From JAPULR01 sp963665075 (lineage in GTDB: Bacteria; Chloroflexota; Dehalococcoidia; Lucifugimonadales; GCA-2712585): a stretch of DNA of 64,000 nt. The position numbers were made by a program, and so were the translations under genes. The notes beneath the pieces were generated by a model. It worked only from the letters and a program-made list of their open reading frames with translations, was not told the DNA's origin and made no database searches. Of this stretch, positions 1 to 9,816 are shown piece by piece (position 1 is the stretch's first letter; each line of letters starts with the position of its first letter). The stretch is taken from the NCBI GenBank assembly GCA_963665075.1, contig OY762063.1, forward strand, positions 1,302,001-1,366,000, written 5' to 3'.

Positions 1-56
1 GCGGGGTAGTCGTAGGGCGAGTTGAGTATGGGTTGTTCGAAGAAGCGGTTTTCCAT
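1..56 (-). CDS. Type III restriction-like protein, N-terminal fragment (window edge)
   Basis: Reading leftwards from an ATG at 56-54, the sequence encodes MENRFFEQPILNSPYDYP and runs off the window. This start, with the block FFEQPILNSPY followed by a Tyr-Pro, is characteristic of the BPTD_3080 family of type III restriction-modification-like DEAD-box endonucleases. Only 18 residues are visible, so no helicase or nuclease motif can be checked. It is divergent from the potassium channel gene. Confidence 0.6.
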   Translation of the reverse strand, partial: MENRFFEQPILNSPYDYP

Positions 57-178
57 TTTGAGCCTCGTCGCCTACTTTAACACAATCGGCGGATGATGGC
101 TTAGACTGATGAGTTTATGCCGAACTGCAAAGGGGAGCTATGGGGTAGAATGGGGTGGGGGGGTTGGTGGAGAGAGTT

Positions 179-952
179 ATGAAATCTGTTGCGCGGATGT
201 TTCGGCTGCGGTTGGCGCGGGGGCTTACGACGCTGGTCGCGCTGGCGGCGGTCGGCGTGGTCGGGTACGTGGTCATCGAGGGATGGTCGGTTCTCGACTC
301 GGCGTATATGGTCGTAGTGACGTTCACGACGGTGGGCTACGCGGAGGTGAATCCTCTCTCGCAAACGGGGCGGCTGTTTACGATGGCGCTGATGGTGGCG
401 GGAATCGGGGTGATGTTTTATATGCTGACGGGCATGGTGCAGCTGGTGGTGGAGCAGGAGGCGCTGCGCGGCATTGTACGGAGGCACAGGATGAGAGCAA
501 GGTTGTCCAGACTCAAGGGGCACTTCATAGTCTGCGGCTTCGGTCGCGTGGGCAGGGCGGTGGCGTTCACGCTGCGCGAGCAGTCGGAGTCTTTGTTGAT
601 TATCGACAAGGACGAGGAGGCGGTTCTGTACGCCCAGGAGCAGGGGTATCTGTTTGTTCGGGGGGACTCGACGCGGGACGCGGACTTGTTGGCGGCGCAG
701 ATTAAGGACGCGCGGGGGCTGGTGGCGGCGACGGGAGACGACGCGGAAAACGTCTATATTTCGCTGACGGCGCGGGGGCTGAATCCGAACCTGCACATAG
801 TCGCGCGGGCGTCCAGTCCCGACGCGGAGGACAAGCTGCGCCGGGCGGGGGCGGACCAGGTGGTGTCGCCGTATGACATCGGCGGGAGGCACATGGCGAT
901 GACGGCGATTGGGTCGCCGCTGGGGGCGGGCAGGGATGCCCGCAAGCCATGA
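179..952 (+). CDS. Two-TM potassium channel with RCK (TrkA-N) domain
   Basis: Inner-membrane K+ channel of the MthK/TrkA-N type: a hydrophobic helix, a re-entrant pore loop with filter TTVGYAE, a second helix, then a cytosolic Rossmann RCK domain with the nucleotide motif GFGRVG. I chose ATG 179 because GGAGAG lies 8 bases upstream; an in-frame GTG at 155 has no such site. The protein (257 aa) ends shortly after the RCK-N domain, whereas relatives usually carry a further C-terminal RCK-C lobe of roughly 70 aa. The filter has Ala where the canonical TVGYG has its last Gly. Family assignment is firm; whether the channel conducts K+ normally is open. Confidence 0.88.
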   Translation: MKSVARMFRLRLARGLTTLVALAAVGVVGYVVIEGWSVLDSAYMVVVTFTTVGYAEVNPLSQTGRLFTMALMVAGIGVMFYMLTGMVQLVVEQEALRGIVRRHRMRARLSRLKGHFIVCGFGRVGRAVAFTLREQSESLLIIDKDEEAVLYAQEQGYLFVRGDSTRDADLLAAQIKDARGLVAATGDDAENVYISLTARGLNPNLHIVARASSPDAEDKLRRAGADQVVSPYDIGGRHMAMTAIGSPLGAGRDARKP

Positions 953-968
953 GGTGAGCGCTCCCGCT

Positions 969-997
969 TTGATACTCATTCGCAGGGGATGTATAAT
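969..997 (+). promoter_or_regulatory. Sigma70-like promoter for the DUF1330 gene
   Basis: TTGATA at 969-974 and TATAAT at 992-997 are separated by 17 bases. The start codon of the DUF1330 gene follows 23 bases after the -10 box, with GAGGAGG between them. Confidence 0.7.
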
Positions 998-1020
998 CAC
1001 GATAAACGAGGAGGTTCAGA

Positions 1021-1308
1021 ATGGCGGGGTACTTGATTGCCGAATTGGAAATTACTAATCAGGCTCTGTTCGACGAATTCGCCGTCGGCATTGCGGAACT
1101 GGTGAAGAGTCGAAATGGGAAGTATCTGGCGCGCGGGGGAACCACCGAGCACGTGGAAGGCTCCTGGACTCCTCAGCGAATTGTCGTCATCGAATTCGAG
1201 AGTTTCGAGCAGGCCCAGGCTTTCGTCAGGTCGGACGAATACAAGGAACTGGCGGAAGTTCGTTCGAAGAGCAGCATCGCCAGTACGATAATCACCGAAG
1301 GCTTGTAA
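1021..1308 (+). CDS. DUF1330 domain protein
   Basis: Small cytoplasmic protein of 95 aa with the alpha/beta ferredoxin-like pattern of DUF1330: N-terminal MAGYLIAELEITN strand, a central GG..E segment, then IVVIEFESFEQAQAFVRSDEY. The function of the family is unknown; members are usually dimeric and often sit near small-molecule oxidoreductases. GAGGAGG lies at optimal distance before ATG 1021 and a good promoter precedes it, so it is probably a single-gene transcript convergent with the HpaB-type gene. Confidence 0.88.
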   Translation: MAGYLIAELEITNQALFDEFAVGIAELVKSRNGKYLARGGTTEHVEGSWTPQRIVVIEFESFEQAQAFVRSDEYKELAEVRSKSSIASTIITEGL

Positions 1309-1330
1309 CCGCTGACGTCGCGGCGGCGGG

Positions 1331-2785
1331 TTATTCCCGTTCGAGGAACCGGCGAACCCAGTCGGCGTCGGGCTGCCGGTCCTTCATGTTGTAGAGGATT
1401 ACGGCGTTGCGAACGGAATCGGCCTGGAAGAATCGCTCGTAGAGTATCTGCCGCGCCCCGAAGGCGCTGCACGACATATCCCAGGCGAGGCGAAACAAGC
1501 GCACCCGGTCGCGGGCGGAGCTGGCGTCGGTTTCCAGGTATCGGTTGATTTCGTCGGCCAGAGGCCCTTCGATGTCCGCTTCCGTCGGCAAGGCCATCAG
1601 GCTGCTGGATCCCAGCAGGTGGATGATCTCGCCCATGCGCGGATACATGCGGATGAACAAGTTGCGGGCGGCCTGCAAGGGGAGTTCCGCCGGGGCCATC
1701 ACGCCCCACTGATCCACTTCCGCGTCGGCTTCGGCGGCCCGCAGGCAGGCTTTCATTATCTCCAGGTTCTCGACTATCTCCGCAATCATCTGCTGCGCCT
1801 GTAGCTGCCCCGACGAACCAAGGGTTTCCGTCATCAGGCTCGCCAGCCCCAGTACGAACTCGCACTTGACCACGTTCTTGGTGACTATCTGGTGTCCCGA
1901 ATGCAGGTGGCGGTTGATGGCGTGGTGCAGATTGTTGCAGAGTTCCACGTCGCCCAGCAGGAAGACGTTTTCCCACGGCACGAAGACGTGGTCGAAGAAG
2001 GCCACGGCGTCCAGTTCCTCGAATCGGGAGCCTAACGGGTGGTCGAAGCGGGAGCGTCCCAAGTCGAAGCTCTCGCGGCACTGATAGCGGAGGCCAGGGG
2101 TATTGTTGGGGATGGCGAAAGCAAAGGCGTAGGGTTCGGGGGCCGCGCCGGGAAGCTGGTGCGACGTTGTCGGATACACCGCTATCTCCTCGGAAAGCGG
2201 GGCCAGGGTAGCCAGAGCCCGCGCGCCGTGAACGTATATCCCGGCGTCGGTCTCCTTTTCCACCCTCAGGGCGATGTCCGTGCGCTGCTCCAACGGCGTG
2301 GAGCCGGGGGCGCGGCTGCGTTGCAGGTTGATGAGGGTGTGCGTGAGGGCCAGGTCGTTTTCGCGGACGTGCTCGTAGTAGTTGCTGATGTTCTCCTTGA
2401 ACTCCGGGCGGTTCCGGGCGAAGTAGTCCCCGGCGGCGGCCATCGCCATGATGTTGACGTTCATGAAGTCTGGACTGCGTCCCATCATGCCCAGGGTGGC
2501 GCGGGCCCAGTGGCGCATCATCACGCGGCGGGCATCCAGATCCTCCCTGGTGCGCGGGGTGATGAAGGAGGCGCCGACGCGGTCGCCGGTGGTGGGGGAG
2601 ACGTAGGTCATCTCGTCGCGGAGGTCGGGGGCGTGCTGCATATCGTACATAGAGGCCAGCGTCTCCACGCCGCCTCGCAGCGCAGGGTGAGTGGTGACGT
2701 CCTCGACTCGCTCGCCGCGCAGGTAGACCTCCGGCCCGTTCTCCTTCAGATTGGCGATGTATTCCGCGCCGGTCCTGGCTGGCAC
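1331..2785 (-). CDS. 4-hydroxyphenylacetate 3-hydroxylase (HpaB) family protein
   Basis: FADH2-dependent aromatic monooxygenase of the HpaB/HpaH family, an acyl-CoA-dehydrogenase fold. It has the N-terminal ARTGAEYI block typical of the family, an internal DVTTHP segment, and a helical C-terminal half with a GSSSLMALPTEAD stretch near the flavin site. I prefer GTG 2785, where GGGGG lies upstream and the protein then starts MPARTGAEY as in relatives; an ATG at 2830 would add 15 residues without a ribosome site. Substrate cannot be told from sequence, and the family also includes 4-hydroxybutyryl-CoA dehydratases. A VOC gene on the same strand upstream suggests a shared aromatic degradation role (inference). 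Confidence 0.85.
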   Translation of the reverse strand: MPARTGAEYIANLKENGPEVYLRGERVEDVTTHPALRGGVETLASMYDMQHAPDLRDEMTYVSPTTGDRVGASFITPRTREDLDARRVMMRHWARATLGMMGRSPDFMNVNIMAMAAAGDYFARNRPEFKENISNYYEHVRENDLALTHTLINLQRSRAPGSTPLEQRTDIALRVEKETDAGIYVHGARALATLAPLSEEIAVYPTTSHQLPGAAPEPYAFAFAIPNNTPGLRYQCRESFDLGRSRFDHPLGSRFEELDAVAFFDHVFVPWENVFLLGDVELCNNLHHAINRHLHSGHQIVTKNVVKCEFVLGLASLMTETLGSSGQLQAQQMIAEIVENLEIMKACLRAAEADAEVDQWGVMAPAELPLQAARNLFIRMYPRMGEIIHLLGSSSLMALPTEADIEGPLADEINRYLETDASSARDRVRLFRLAWDMSCSAFGARQILYERFFQADSVRNAVILYNMKDRQPDADWVRRFLERE

Positions 2786-2993
2786 TATGCGGCCCCCTGT
2801 CGTCCGGTCTGCATTGAGAAATGGTATCACGCTCCGCCAATCGCGTCACGGACTTGCCGTCGGACAGAAGGAGAATCAGGGGACGGGCTGCAAAGACCGG
2901 TTCGTGGAGGCGCTCATCGAGAACGCAGAGATCCGGCGAACGACGAGACGGGTTGCTTCAGTTGCGATAGCTTCCGAAGTGGGCGGAGGGCGG

Positions 2994-3503
2994 TTAGCCG
3001 CGGTTCAACGACGCGACGCTATCGGGGACTATCTCGTCTTCCCAAGGGCCGGGGAAGCTGCCCTCGACGCGGTCGCCGCTCATGAACAGCTTGTCCTGTC
3101 GGGGCCATTGCTCGCGGGGGGTCTCGTAGTAGACTTCGATGCCGTTGCCGTCGGGGTCATTGATGTAGACGCCCACCGACAATCCGTGGTCGAAGACGCG
3201 CCGGACGGGTATGTTCTTTTCCTTGAGATTGTTGTAGAAGTCGGCCAGGTCTTCCAGGCTGGCCATCCGCCATGCCATGTGGTTCAGCCCCACCTGCCCG
3301 GCGCGGGGGCCTTCCGCGTTCTCTCCCACTTCCATCAGCGCGACCTCATGGGACTCGTTCAGGTTGGCGGACATGAAGGCGGCCTTACCCTCCACGAAGT
3401 CGTAAGTGTGCAGGCCCAGGACGGACTCGTACCATTCGCGGGCGTCCTTGGCGTTGCGGACGTAAATGTTGACGTGTCCCAGATAGCTAGGCGTGAATCC
3501 CAT
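2994..3503 (-). CDS. VOC family protein (extradiol dioxygenase/glyoxalase-like)
   Basis: Metal-dependent vicinal oxygen chelate protein of 169 aa. The two beta-alpha-beta-beta-beta modules are visible, with candidate metal ligands His in LGHVNIYV (about residue 10), His in LNHMAWRM (about 75) and Glu in NGIEVYYE. ATG 3503 is preceded by GGAGG. It lies upstream of, and codirectional with, the HpaB-like gene, so ring hydroxylation followed by ring cleavage is a possible pairing (inference); the true substrate is unknown. Confidence 0.85.
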   Translation of the reverse strand: MGFTPSYLGHVNIYVRNAKDAREWYESVLGLHTYDFVEGKAAFMSANLNESHEVALMEVGENAEGPRAGQVGLNHMAWRMASLEDLADFYNNLKEKNIPVRRVFDHGLSVGVYINDPDGNGIEVYYETPREQWPRQDKLFMSGDRVEGSFPGPWEDEIVPDSVASLNRG

Positions 3504-3610
3504 ATCCGGCCTCCTAGACGTTCGTATTGCATCGTTGCAAAAGTATCACGAGGGGGACAGGCATAGCAAGGACGACTTCCCGGAGTTGGACTGGCTGTGG
3601 GCGTAGCAGG

Positions 3611-6600
3611 CTAGTCTTCTAAGTCCTCTACGGGGGAGGCTTCGGAGATTGCGTATCCTTGGTGGAGGCCGTGGCGGAGGTTCGCAAGGGCGGATGCCAG
3701 GTCTTCCGGCGGGGGGGTGTGGGTTTTGCCCACCCGGAGGAAGACGAGGCTGGCATCGGGGGTTTCGCCGGTGGCGCGCTGGAGGGCTTCCCGGTAGAGG
3801 GCGAGTTGGGACAGGTAGGGGGCGGCGGCGTTTTCAACGGGTCTGCCGCGGACGTCGTCGGTCTTGAAATCGACGACGCGCCAGGATGAGCCGTTGCGGT
3901 AGACGAGGTCGATGGTTCCGTGGACGGGGACACCGTCCCAGTCCCAGGAGAAGGGCATTTCGAAGTGGGATTCGGTGTCGTCGCGGCGGAGGGTTTGAGC
4001 CAAGGGGCTGCCGTCGAGCCAGTCGAGCATCGCGTTGACTTCACGGGAGAGGCGGGACAGGTCGTTCTCGGACAGGGAATCGTCGAGGCGACGGGCCATT
4101 TCCTTTATGGAAGGACGCCGGCCGGAGGTGAACCACTGCTCGATGGCGTCGTGGGCCAGCCGTCCTCTTTGCAGGCCAAGACCGGGCGCGTTTCGCACGA
4201 ATCGGGAGAAGCGCTCCTGCTTCTCCAGCGACGTTGCGGGCGCGCTGGAGCGCATGGGAACGACTGACGGGCGGTCCACCAGAGACGACGTTACGTCCCG
4301 CTCGTCGGCTTCTTCCGGCGGCGTGGCGAAACTCGTCTTCCGCCGCCTGGCGATGGCAGACATGTCCACGGGGATGGGGGGGCGAAGGTCCACGCCGGCC
4401 CACGCGCCCGCTTCCAAGGCGTCCTGCGCCATAGCCATCCAGCTTTCGCCGCTGTTGGTCGCCGCGCCGCTGAGATAGAGCTTGTCCGCGGCCCTGGTCG
4501 CGGCCACGTAGAAGAGTCGCTTGTACTCCGCCGCGTCTTCCGCAGCGTCGCGCTGTGTCAGACAGGAGTAGAAGCCCGGACGCCGGCGGCGACCGTCTCC
4601 GTCCAGGTCGGGCCTGAAGGTGGCGGATATGCCATCCTCACGTCGCCATTGGACGCATTCGTAGGAATTGCGGCGGGAGGCGTCGCACTCCGGGACGAAC
4701 ACAATGGGGAATTCCAAACCCTTGGCGCCGTGGATGGTCATAAGGCGCACGGCGTCCAGGTCGTCAAGGGGGGCCTGGCCCTCGCGGGCCATCGTATCTT
4801 CGGAGCGACGGCGCAGATGGGCGGCGGTCTCGTCGAGGGAGAGGCCGCGCATTCCGCGCAGGATTCCGACGAATTTGCGGATGTTGGCGAGAGACTGTTC
4901 GCCGCCCGGCAGAGCGCCCCAGGTTGCCTCGAAGCCGGTCTGAGCCAATGCCTTCTCCACCAGGTCGTGAGCGGTGGACAGGGGAGCTTCCGCCCTGAGA
5001 TTCGACAGCGTTTCCCATGCTCTCCGGCAGAACTCTCTGGTCTCTCCCTGAATCGACGAAGGGGGATACTTCAAGGACTCCAACCGGTCCGAATTCGGAG
5101 AATCGGGGCGAAGGAGAAGCAGGGTCTGGTCGTCGAGCATGAACATGGGAGAACGGAGGACGCCGACGAGGGCGAGGGCGTCGTCGGGCTGGGCGAGCCA
5201 ACGGACGAGGTTGGCGAGGTCGAGGACTTCCTGGCGGCGGTAGAAGCCGGGGCCGGACATGGTGCGGTAGGGCACGCCGTGGTTTTCCAAGGCCTGCTCG
5301 AAGAGGTGGAGGTTGGAGAGGCGGCGGAGAAGGACGGCAACGTCGGCGGGGGCGGCGGGGCGATTCTCGCCAAGGTCGGCGTCCCAGATCGGGAGGCCTT
5401 GCCGGAGCAGGGACGCCACCTCCGCGGCGACGGCGTCCGCTTCCACCCTTCGCTTGCGGTACTCCCTGACCCGCTCGCCGTCGGGCGTTTTGTCCGAAAT
5501 CCGCAGCAGTACCATCGCGGGCTTGGAGGGGGAGTCTCTGCCTGCGCCGGTCATCTCCTCCATTGGGGCTTCGTAGTCATGCTCCGCTCCGGTCAGGACG
5601 TGACCGAAGAGGCCGTTGAGTCCGGCCACTAAGGGGTCGTGGGAGCGGAAGGTGCGGCTGAGACGATGCAGGCCGCCGTTGGCTTCCACGTCTCGCTGAA
5701 GGCGTCGGAAGGTGCGGACGTCGCCGCCGCGAAAGCGGTAGATGGACTGCTTGGCGTCGCCGACGAAGAAGGTCTTGGGGCCGCCGGGGCCGCGCAGCAG
5801 TTCCAGCAGCTCTATCTGGGCGGGATTGATGTCCTGGAGTTCGTCCACCATGAGATGCTTGAAGCGGCGGCGGTACACGTCGGCGACGCGGCGATGGTCG
5901 CTCAGAAGTTCACGCGCTCTGACTTCAAGGTCGAGGTAGTCGAGGCCGCCGAGGGCGTCCTTGTACTGCTGATAGCGTTCGCAAGCGTCGGCGAAGATGC
6001 TCCGCAGGTCGTCCAGGACTTGTAGAGCCAGGTCGTCGTGGTCGTTCCACGTGGGTAGGTTTGCGAATTGCTTGCCCAATTCCCGCAGGGAGCGCAGAAC
6101 ATCCTTCACTTCGTCGAGATTGTCGCCCCAGTTGGCTTTCCTGCCCCCGCTGAGGTTGACGGCGGCGCCGGCTTTTATGACCGATTGAAGGAGGTCTTTC
6201 CAGGGTGCGGCAGCGGCGTCTTCCAGAATTTCGAGAATTTGGCCGACGCGCTCTTTCTGCACGTCCGCGCCCGCTTGCGCGTGGGCGTCGCGGAGGTAAT
6301 CGACCCACTCTTCCAGTTGAGGACGGGCGGCTTCGACGACGGGTTGTGTCTCTTCGTCCATCAGGGAACGGATGCCCTCGGCCCATTGCTCCGGGGAGTC
6401 GCCCGGCATGGAGCGGTAGGCATGGGCCACGTCGTCCCTTTCGCGGACCATTTCGGGGAGGATTCTCCGCACCTCGTAGGCGCCCACGTGCCGGAGGGCC
6501 AGGGGGCCGCGGGCGTTGCGAGTGGCGGCTTCCAGGGACTCGGCGCAGGCTTCCAGGAGGCCCGCTTCCGCTTCGTCTTCGGAGAGCACGACGGCGGCGG

Positions 6601-6925
6601 GATCGACGGCGGCCTCCACGGGATGCTCGCGGAGAATCTGGAGGCAGAGGGAGTGGATGGTGCCGATGACGGCCTTGTCCAAATCCTTCCGGTGGCGCGC
6701 CAGATCGTCCCTCGACATGACCTCGCGGCGGACGCGTTCGCGCATTTCCGTGGCCGCCGCGTCGGTGAAGGTGACGGCGGCTATCCGGTCGATGTTGTGG
6801 GTGTGAAGGAGGGCGAGGTAGCGCTCGACGAGGACGCGGGTCTTGCCGGAACCGGCGCCGGCGGTGACTACGACGTCCCTGTCAACGTCTGCCACGATGG
6901 CGGCCTGTTCGGGGGTGAGGGTCAT
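3611..6925 (-). CDS. addA: AddA-like UvrD helicase/RecB-type nuclease
   Basis: ATP-dependent helicase-nuclease subunit of the AddAB recombination complex that resects double-strand breaks. Visible motifs: Walker A AGAGSGKTR (about 22-30), motif II DELQD, motif III GDAKQSIYRFRG, motif V HGAKGLEFPIVF, motif VI VAATRA, and a C-terminal PD-(D/E)XK nuclease with VVDFKTDD followed by YLSQLALYREAL. About 1104 aa, normal for AddA. ATG 6925 overlaps the stop of the upstream addB-like gene as ATGA, so translation is coupled; an open extension to 6994 lies inside addB and is not needed. Confidence 0.93.
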   Translation of the reverse strand: MTLTPEQAAIVADVDRDVVVTAGAGSGKTRVLVERYLALLHTHNIDRIAAVTFTDAAATEMRERVRREVMSRDDLARHRKDLDKAVIGTIHSLCLQILREHPVEAAVDPAAVVLSEDEAEAGLLEACAESLEAATRNARGPLALRHVGAYEVRRILPEMVRERDDVAHAYRSMPGDSPEQWAEGIRSLMDEETQPVVEAARPQLEEWVDYLRDAHAQAGADVQKERVGQILEILEDAAAAPWKDLLQSVIKAGAAVNLSGGRKANWGDNLDEVKDVLRSLRELGKQFANLPTWNDHDDLALQVLDDLRSIFADACERYQQYKDALGGLDYLDLEVRARELLSDHRRVADVYRRRFKHLMVDELQDINPAQIELLELLRGPGGPKTFFVGDAKQSIYRFRGGDVRTFRRLQRDVEANGGLHRLSRTFRSHDPLVAGLNGLFGHVLTGAEHDYEAPMEEMTGAGRDSPSKPAMVLLRISDKTPDGERVREYRKRRVEADAVAAEVASLLRQGLPIWDADLGENRPAAPADVAVLLRRLSNLHLFEQALENHGVPYRTMSGPGFYRRQEVLDLANLVRWLAQPDDALALVGVLRSPMFMLDDQTLLLLRPDSPNSDRLESLKYPPSSIQGETREFCRRAWETLSNLRAEAPLSTAHDLVEKALAQTGFEATWGALPGGEQSLANIRKFVGILRGMRGLSLDETAAHLRRRSEDTMAREGQAPLDDLDAVRLMTIHGAKGLEFPIVFVPECDASRRNSYECVQWRREDGISATFRPDLDGDGRRRRPGFYSCLTQRDAAEDAAEYKRLFYVAATRAADKLYLSGAATNSGESWMAMAQDALEAGAWAGVDLRPPIPVDMSAIARRRKTSFATPPEEADERDVTSSLVDRPSVVPMRSSAPATSLEKQERFSRFVRNAPGLGLQRGRLAHDAIEQWFTSGRRPSIKEMARRLDDSLSENDLSRLSREVNAMLDWLDGSPLAQTLRRDDTESHFEMPFSWDWDGVPVHGTIDLVYRNGSSWRVVDFKTDDVRGRPVENAAAPYLSQLALYREALQRATGETPDASLVFLRVGKTHTPPPEDLASALANLRHGLHQGYAISEASPVEDLED

Positions 6926-9816
6926 TGCCATCGCTTCCACCGGCTGAACTCGTTGACCCGGCAGACGTGGCGGGAGGCGCAGTAGGTTGGGCACGGCTGG
7001 GTTTGGGGGTTGACGCGGAAGTCGCCACCGGCCACGGATTGGCGAACGGCGTCGGCTACGGGCAGGACGTTTCGGATGACGGCGTTGTCTTCCTCATCGG
7101 AGGAATCCAGACGCCAATCCTTGATGCGCGGGTCCAGCCAGGCGTAACGGGTTACGACCCGTTTGGCATCCGAATCTCCGACGGCCAGGAGGGCGTAGAG
7201 CTGAAGCTGAAGCCTGTCCGCATCGAGTACGCGTTTCTTTGAGATTTCGCGGCCTGTCTTGTAATCTACGACCACCAGCCCGTCAGGGCCTTCGTCCAGC
7301 CTGTCGATGTAGGCCGTTATCTTCATGGGCGGGTTCAGGGGAAGCTCGGCTTCCATCGGCGTTTCCACGCCGCGAATGCGCGCTACGCCGAACTCGCGGC
7401 TGAAGTGGGCCTCTTTGGCAAGCAGCAGTTCCAGCCTTTCGAGGGCGTCCGGCCAGTCGAAGCTCCAGGTCGCGGGGGCGCCGAAACCCCACTTAGCGGG
7501 TGCTTCATTCCAGATTTTGGGGCCTTCCAGACGGAGGGTTTGCAGCGCGTCATGGAGGGTGTCGGAGTCCAGGGCGAGGCCCTTTTCGCCAAGGGGAGTC
7601 AAGGCCTGCTCCAGCGCTTCGTGGATGACGCTGCCGCGGATGGCGGCGTCCGCCGCTGTCAGTTCCTCCTCAAGCTCATCAATGCCGAGGCCGTAGCGGG
7701 CGAAGAACTGGAAGGCGCAGGTGCGGTAGCTTTCCATGCGGCTGGCGCTCCAGACGGCGGCGGGGCCAGTGAGTTTCGGGACAAGGCCGGAATCCAGCAG
7801 ACCTTCGTATCTGCCGGCGTTGAAGTAGGAACGGCGGCGCTGCTCCACCCGGACGGAGGCGCGAACTACGGGCCAGGCGTCGAATCCGTGGGGACGCAGC
7901 CGGTCTCCTCGACGCCATTGGGCGGCGCAGGCGATAGCCAGTTCGCGTAGGGAGGACGCCGTTTCGGGGGAGGGCTGGGGAGGATTGACGGGTTTGGGAT
8001 TCAGCAGGTCGAAGTAGTAGGAGCCGGAGGCGGTACGGCCGCGGGAGTCCAGCCGCGTCTTCCACAGATACAGGGCGTTGTCGGCGCGGGTGTGGGCGGA
8101 ATCCCATAGTTCGTCTTCCGATAGGCCCGGCTCCGGCGGGAGTTGGAGGCCCGCGGCGGTCAGCGCGTCCAGGGCTTTTTCGTTCAACAAAGCGGTGGAG
8201 GAGCGCGGGGCCGGAAATTCGCCTTCTATGAGTCCGGCGACGAAGACGGAATGGAAACGCAAGCCGCCGAGGGCGCGCATGGGGGCGAGGAACACGCCGC
8301 CGATTTCCCGCACCAAGAGGCTGGGGGATTCCATGCGGGCCTCCAGCCAGGTTGCGAAGGCGTCGAAGGAGGCTTCTGCGCCACCCAACGCTTGCTGCAC
8401 GCGGACCAACTCGTCAAACATCTCGCGAACCAGCTTGACGCCGCCTTCCACGTCGGGACGATTGAGGTGTCGGGGATCGACGATTGGGTCGTCGCCGAAC
8501 AGGGAATCATCCCAGCGACGCGCCCAATCTTCCAGGGAACCGGCGGGGTCTTCCAGCAGGGAGCGCAAGTCCTCCAGGGCGCGCGTCATGCCCGCTTGCG
8601 CGCGCATATTCTCCAAAGCAGCCGCCACCGACAGCAGAGTTGACCGGCCGCGCCACCGGTTTTCATGCCTGGCCTGGCGGGCGAAGGCGCGGACGTCTTC
8701 ACCGGTCAGGTTCCACCGGTTGAGATTTATGAAGCCGCTTGAGAGGACGGCGTTCACGTCCGCGAGCCGCCAGCCGTTCATGCCGAGGCGGAGGAGACGG
8801 CGGAGCCAGGCGCCGAGGGGCTGAGATTGCATAGGTTCTCCCGACGACGGGTCGAGGGGCAGCTGGTATTCGGCGAATATCTGGCGGGCCAGGGAGAGGT
8901 GGGGGGCGAATTGGCGGAAGGCGATGGCGAAGTCCGAGGGGCGGAGTTCAGGGGCTTCCAACAATTTTTGCTTGATGAGGCGGGCGACGTCTCTGAGTTG
9001 GGCTTCCTGGTCGCCGCTTTCGCCGCCGAATACTATCGGCGAAGGAACGGCTTTCTTATCTTCTAGCTCGACGAGTTTGGCTTGAGGGAATATGCGCCGG
9101 AGTCTCCGGAAGTCATAGTCGGCCCTGTCCCCCGCCTGCGGGTCCATGCTTATAAGGAGGGGTGCAGCTTCGCCGATTGCTTGCAGCAGGGCAAGTTCGC
9201 CGCCGCGAAACAGCTGAAAGCCATCCACCAGGACGATGGGGGGCAGGCGCGCGCCCTCCGTCACGGCGCGGGCGGCTTCGAAAGGTTGGGCCGCCGGATG
9301 AATCCAGCCTCGACGATTCAGGGCGTCAAGATAGGCGGAATAGATGGCGGCCAAGGCTTGGAGAGCGGGCATCCCGCCGCGACGGGCAGCCGCTCGGAAA
9401 TCCCCCGCGTCTATGCCCTCCGAAACCAGGTTGAAGACGGCGGCTTTTGTCAATCGGTGCAGCCCCCTCGACGCCAGGATGGGTTTGAAATAGGAAGCCG
9501 CTCCGCGCTCAACCGCTCGGCGGGTTACGCGAACCAGCAGTTCCTCGGCCACGGCGCTATCCGCCACGCGGGGAGGGTTTTTTCGGTCTGAGACGAGGGT
9601 TTGGCTGAACTGGGAGAGGCTGTCGACGTTGAGGCCCATCGCGACGCCGCACTTGGCGACCAGGCGGCGGCGAAGCTGGTCGCCGTGGCGCACGGTGGGG
9701 GCGAGAAGCAACGGCTTCCAGAAGGCGGCGTCCTGATAGCCGGCGACCAGCCGGGAGACCATTTCTTCCGTCTTGCCGGCGCCCGGCCCTCCGACCAGAA
9801 GGGTGACTTGAGCCAT
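6922..9816 (-). CDS. addB: AddB-like PD-(D/E)XK nuclease subunit
   Basis: Second subunit of the helicase-nuclease. It begins with Walker A GGPGAGKT (residues 8-15), has a degenerate helicase core, then a C-terminal RecB-type nuclease: VVVDYKTGRE followed by LQLQLYALLA. A Cys in YRTCAFQFF plus a C-x3-C-x5-C cluster (C942, C946, C952) fit the Fe-S staple of AddB nucleases, although the usual spacing is C-x2-C-x5-C. 964 aa, somewhat short for AddB. First gene of a two-gene operon with addA, with which it would act at broken DNA ends. Confidence 0.9.
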   Translation of the reverse strand: MAQVTLLVGGPGAGKTEEMVSRLVAGYQDAAFWKPLLLAPTVRHGDQLRRRLVAKCGVAMGLNVDSLSQFSQTLVSDRKNPPRVADSAVAEELLVRVTRRAVERGAASYFKPILASRGLHRLTKAAVFNLVSEGIDAGDFRAAARRGGMPALQALAAIYSAYLDALNRRGWIHPAAQPFEAARAVTEGARLPPIVLVDGFQLFRGGELALLQAIGEAAPLLISMDPQAGDRADYDFRRLRRIFPQAKLVELEDKKAVPSPIVFGGESGDQEAQLRDVARLIKQKLLEAPELRPSDFAIAFRQFAPHLSLARQIFAEYQLPLDPSSGEPMQSQPLGAWLRRLLRLGMNGWRLADVNAVLSSGFINLNRWNLTGEDVRAFARQARHENRWRGRSTLLSVAAALENMRAQAGMTRALEDLRSLLEDPAGSLEDWARRWDDSLFGDDPIVDPRHLNRPDVEGGVKLVREMFDELVRVQQALGGAEASFDAFATWLEARMESPSLLVREIGGVFLAPMRALGGLRFHSVFVAGLIEGEFPAPRSSTALLNEKALDALTAAGLQLPPEPGLSEDELWDSAHTRADNALYLWKTRLDSRGRTASGSYYFDLLNPKPVNPPQPSPETASSLRELAIACAAQWRRGDRLRPHGFDAWPVVRASVRVEQRRRSYFNAGRYEGLLDSGLVPKLTGPAAVWSASRMESYRTCAFQFFARYGLGIDELEEELTAADAAIRGSVIHEALEQALTPLGEKGLALDSDTLHDALQTLRLEGPKIWNEAPAKWGFGAPATWSFDWPDALERLELLLAKEAHFSREFGVARIRGVETPMEAELPLNPPMKITAYIDRLDEGPDGLVVVDYKTGREISKKRVLDADRLQLQLYALLAVGDSDAKRVVTRYAWLDPRIKDWRLDSSDEEDNAVIRNVLPVADAVRQSVAGGDFRVNPQTQPCPTYCASRHVCRVNEFSRWKRWQ

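Noticed and set aside
1173..2849. 558-aa frame on the minus strand
   Set aside because: It is a shadow of the HpaB gene in another frame, Arg/Gly/Pro-rich with no family motif.
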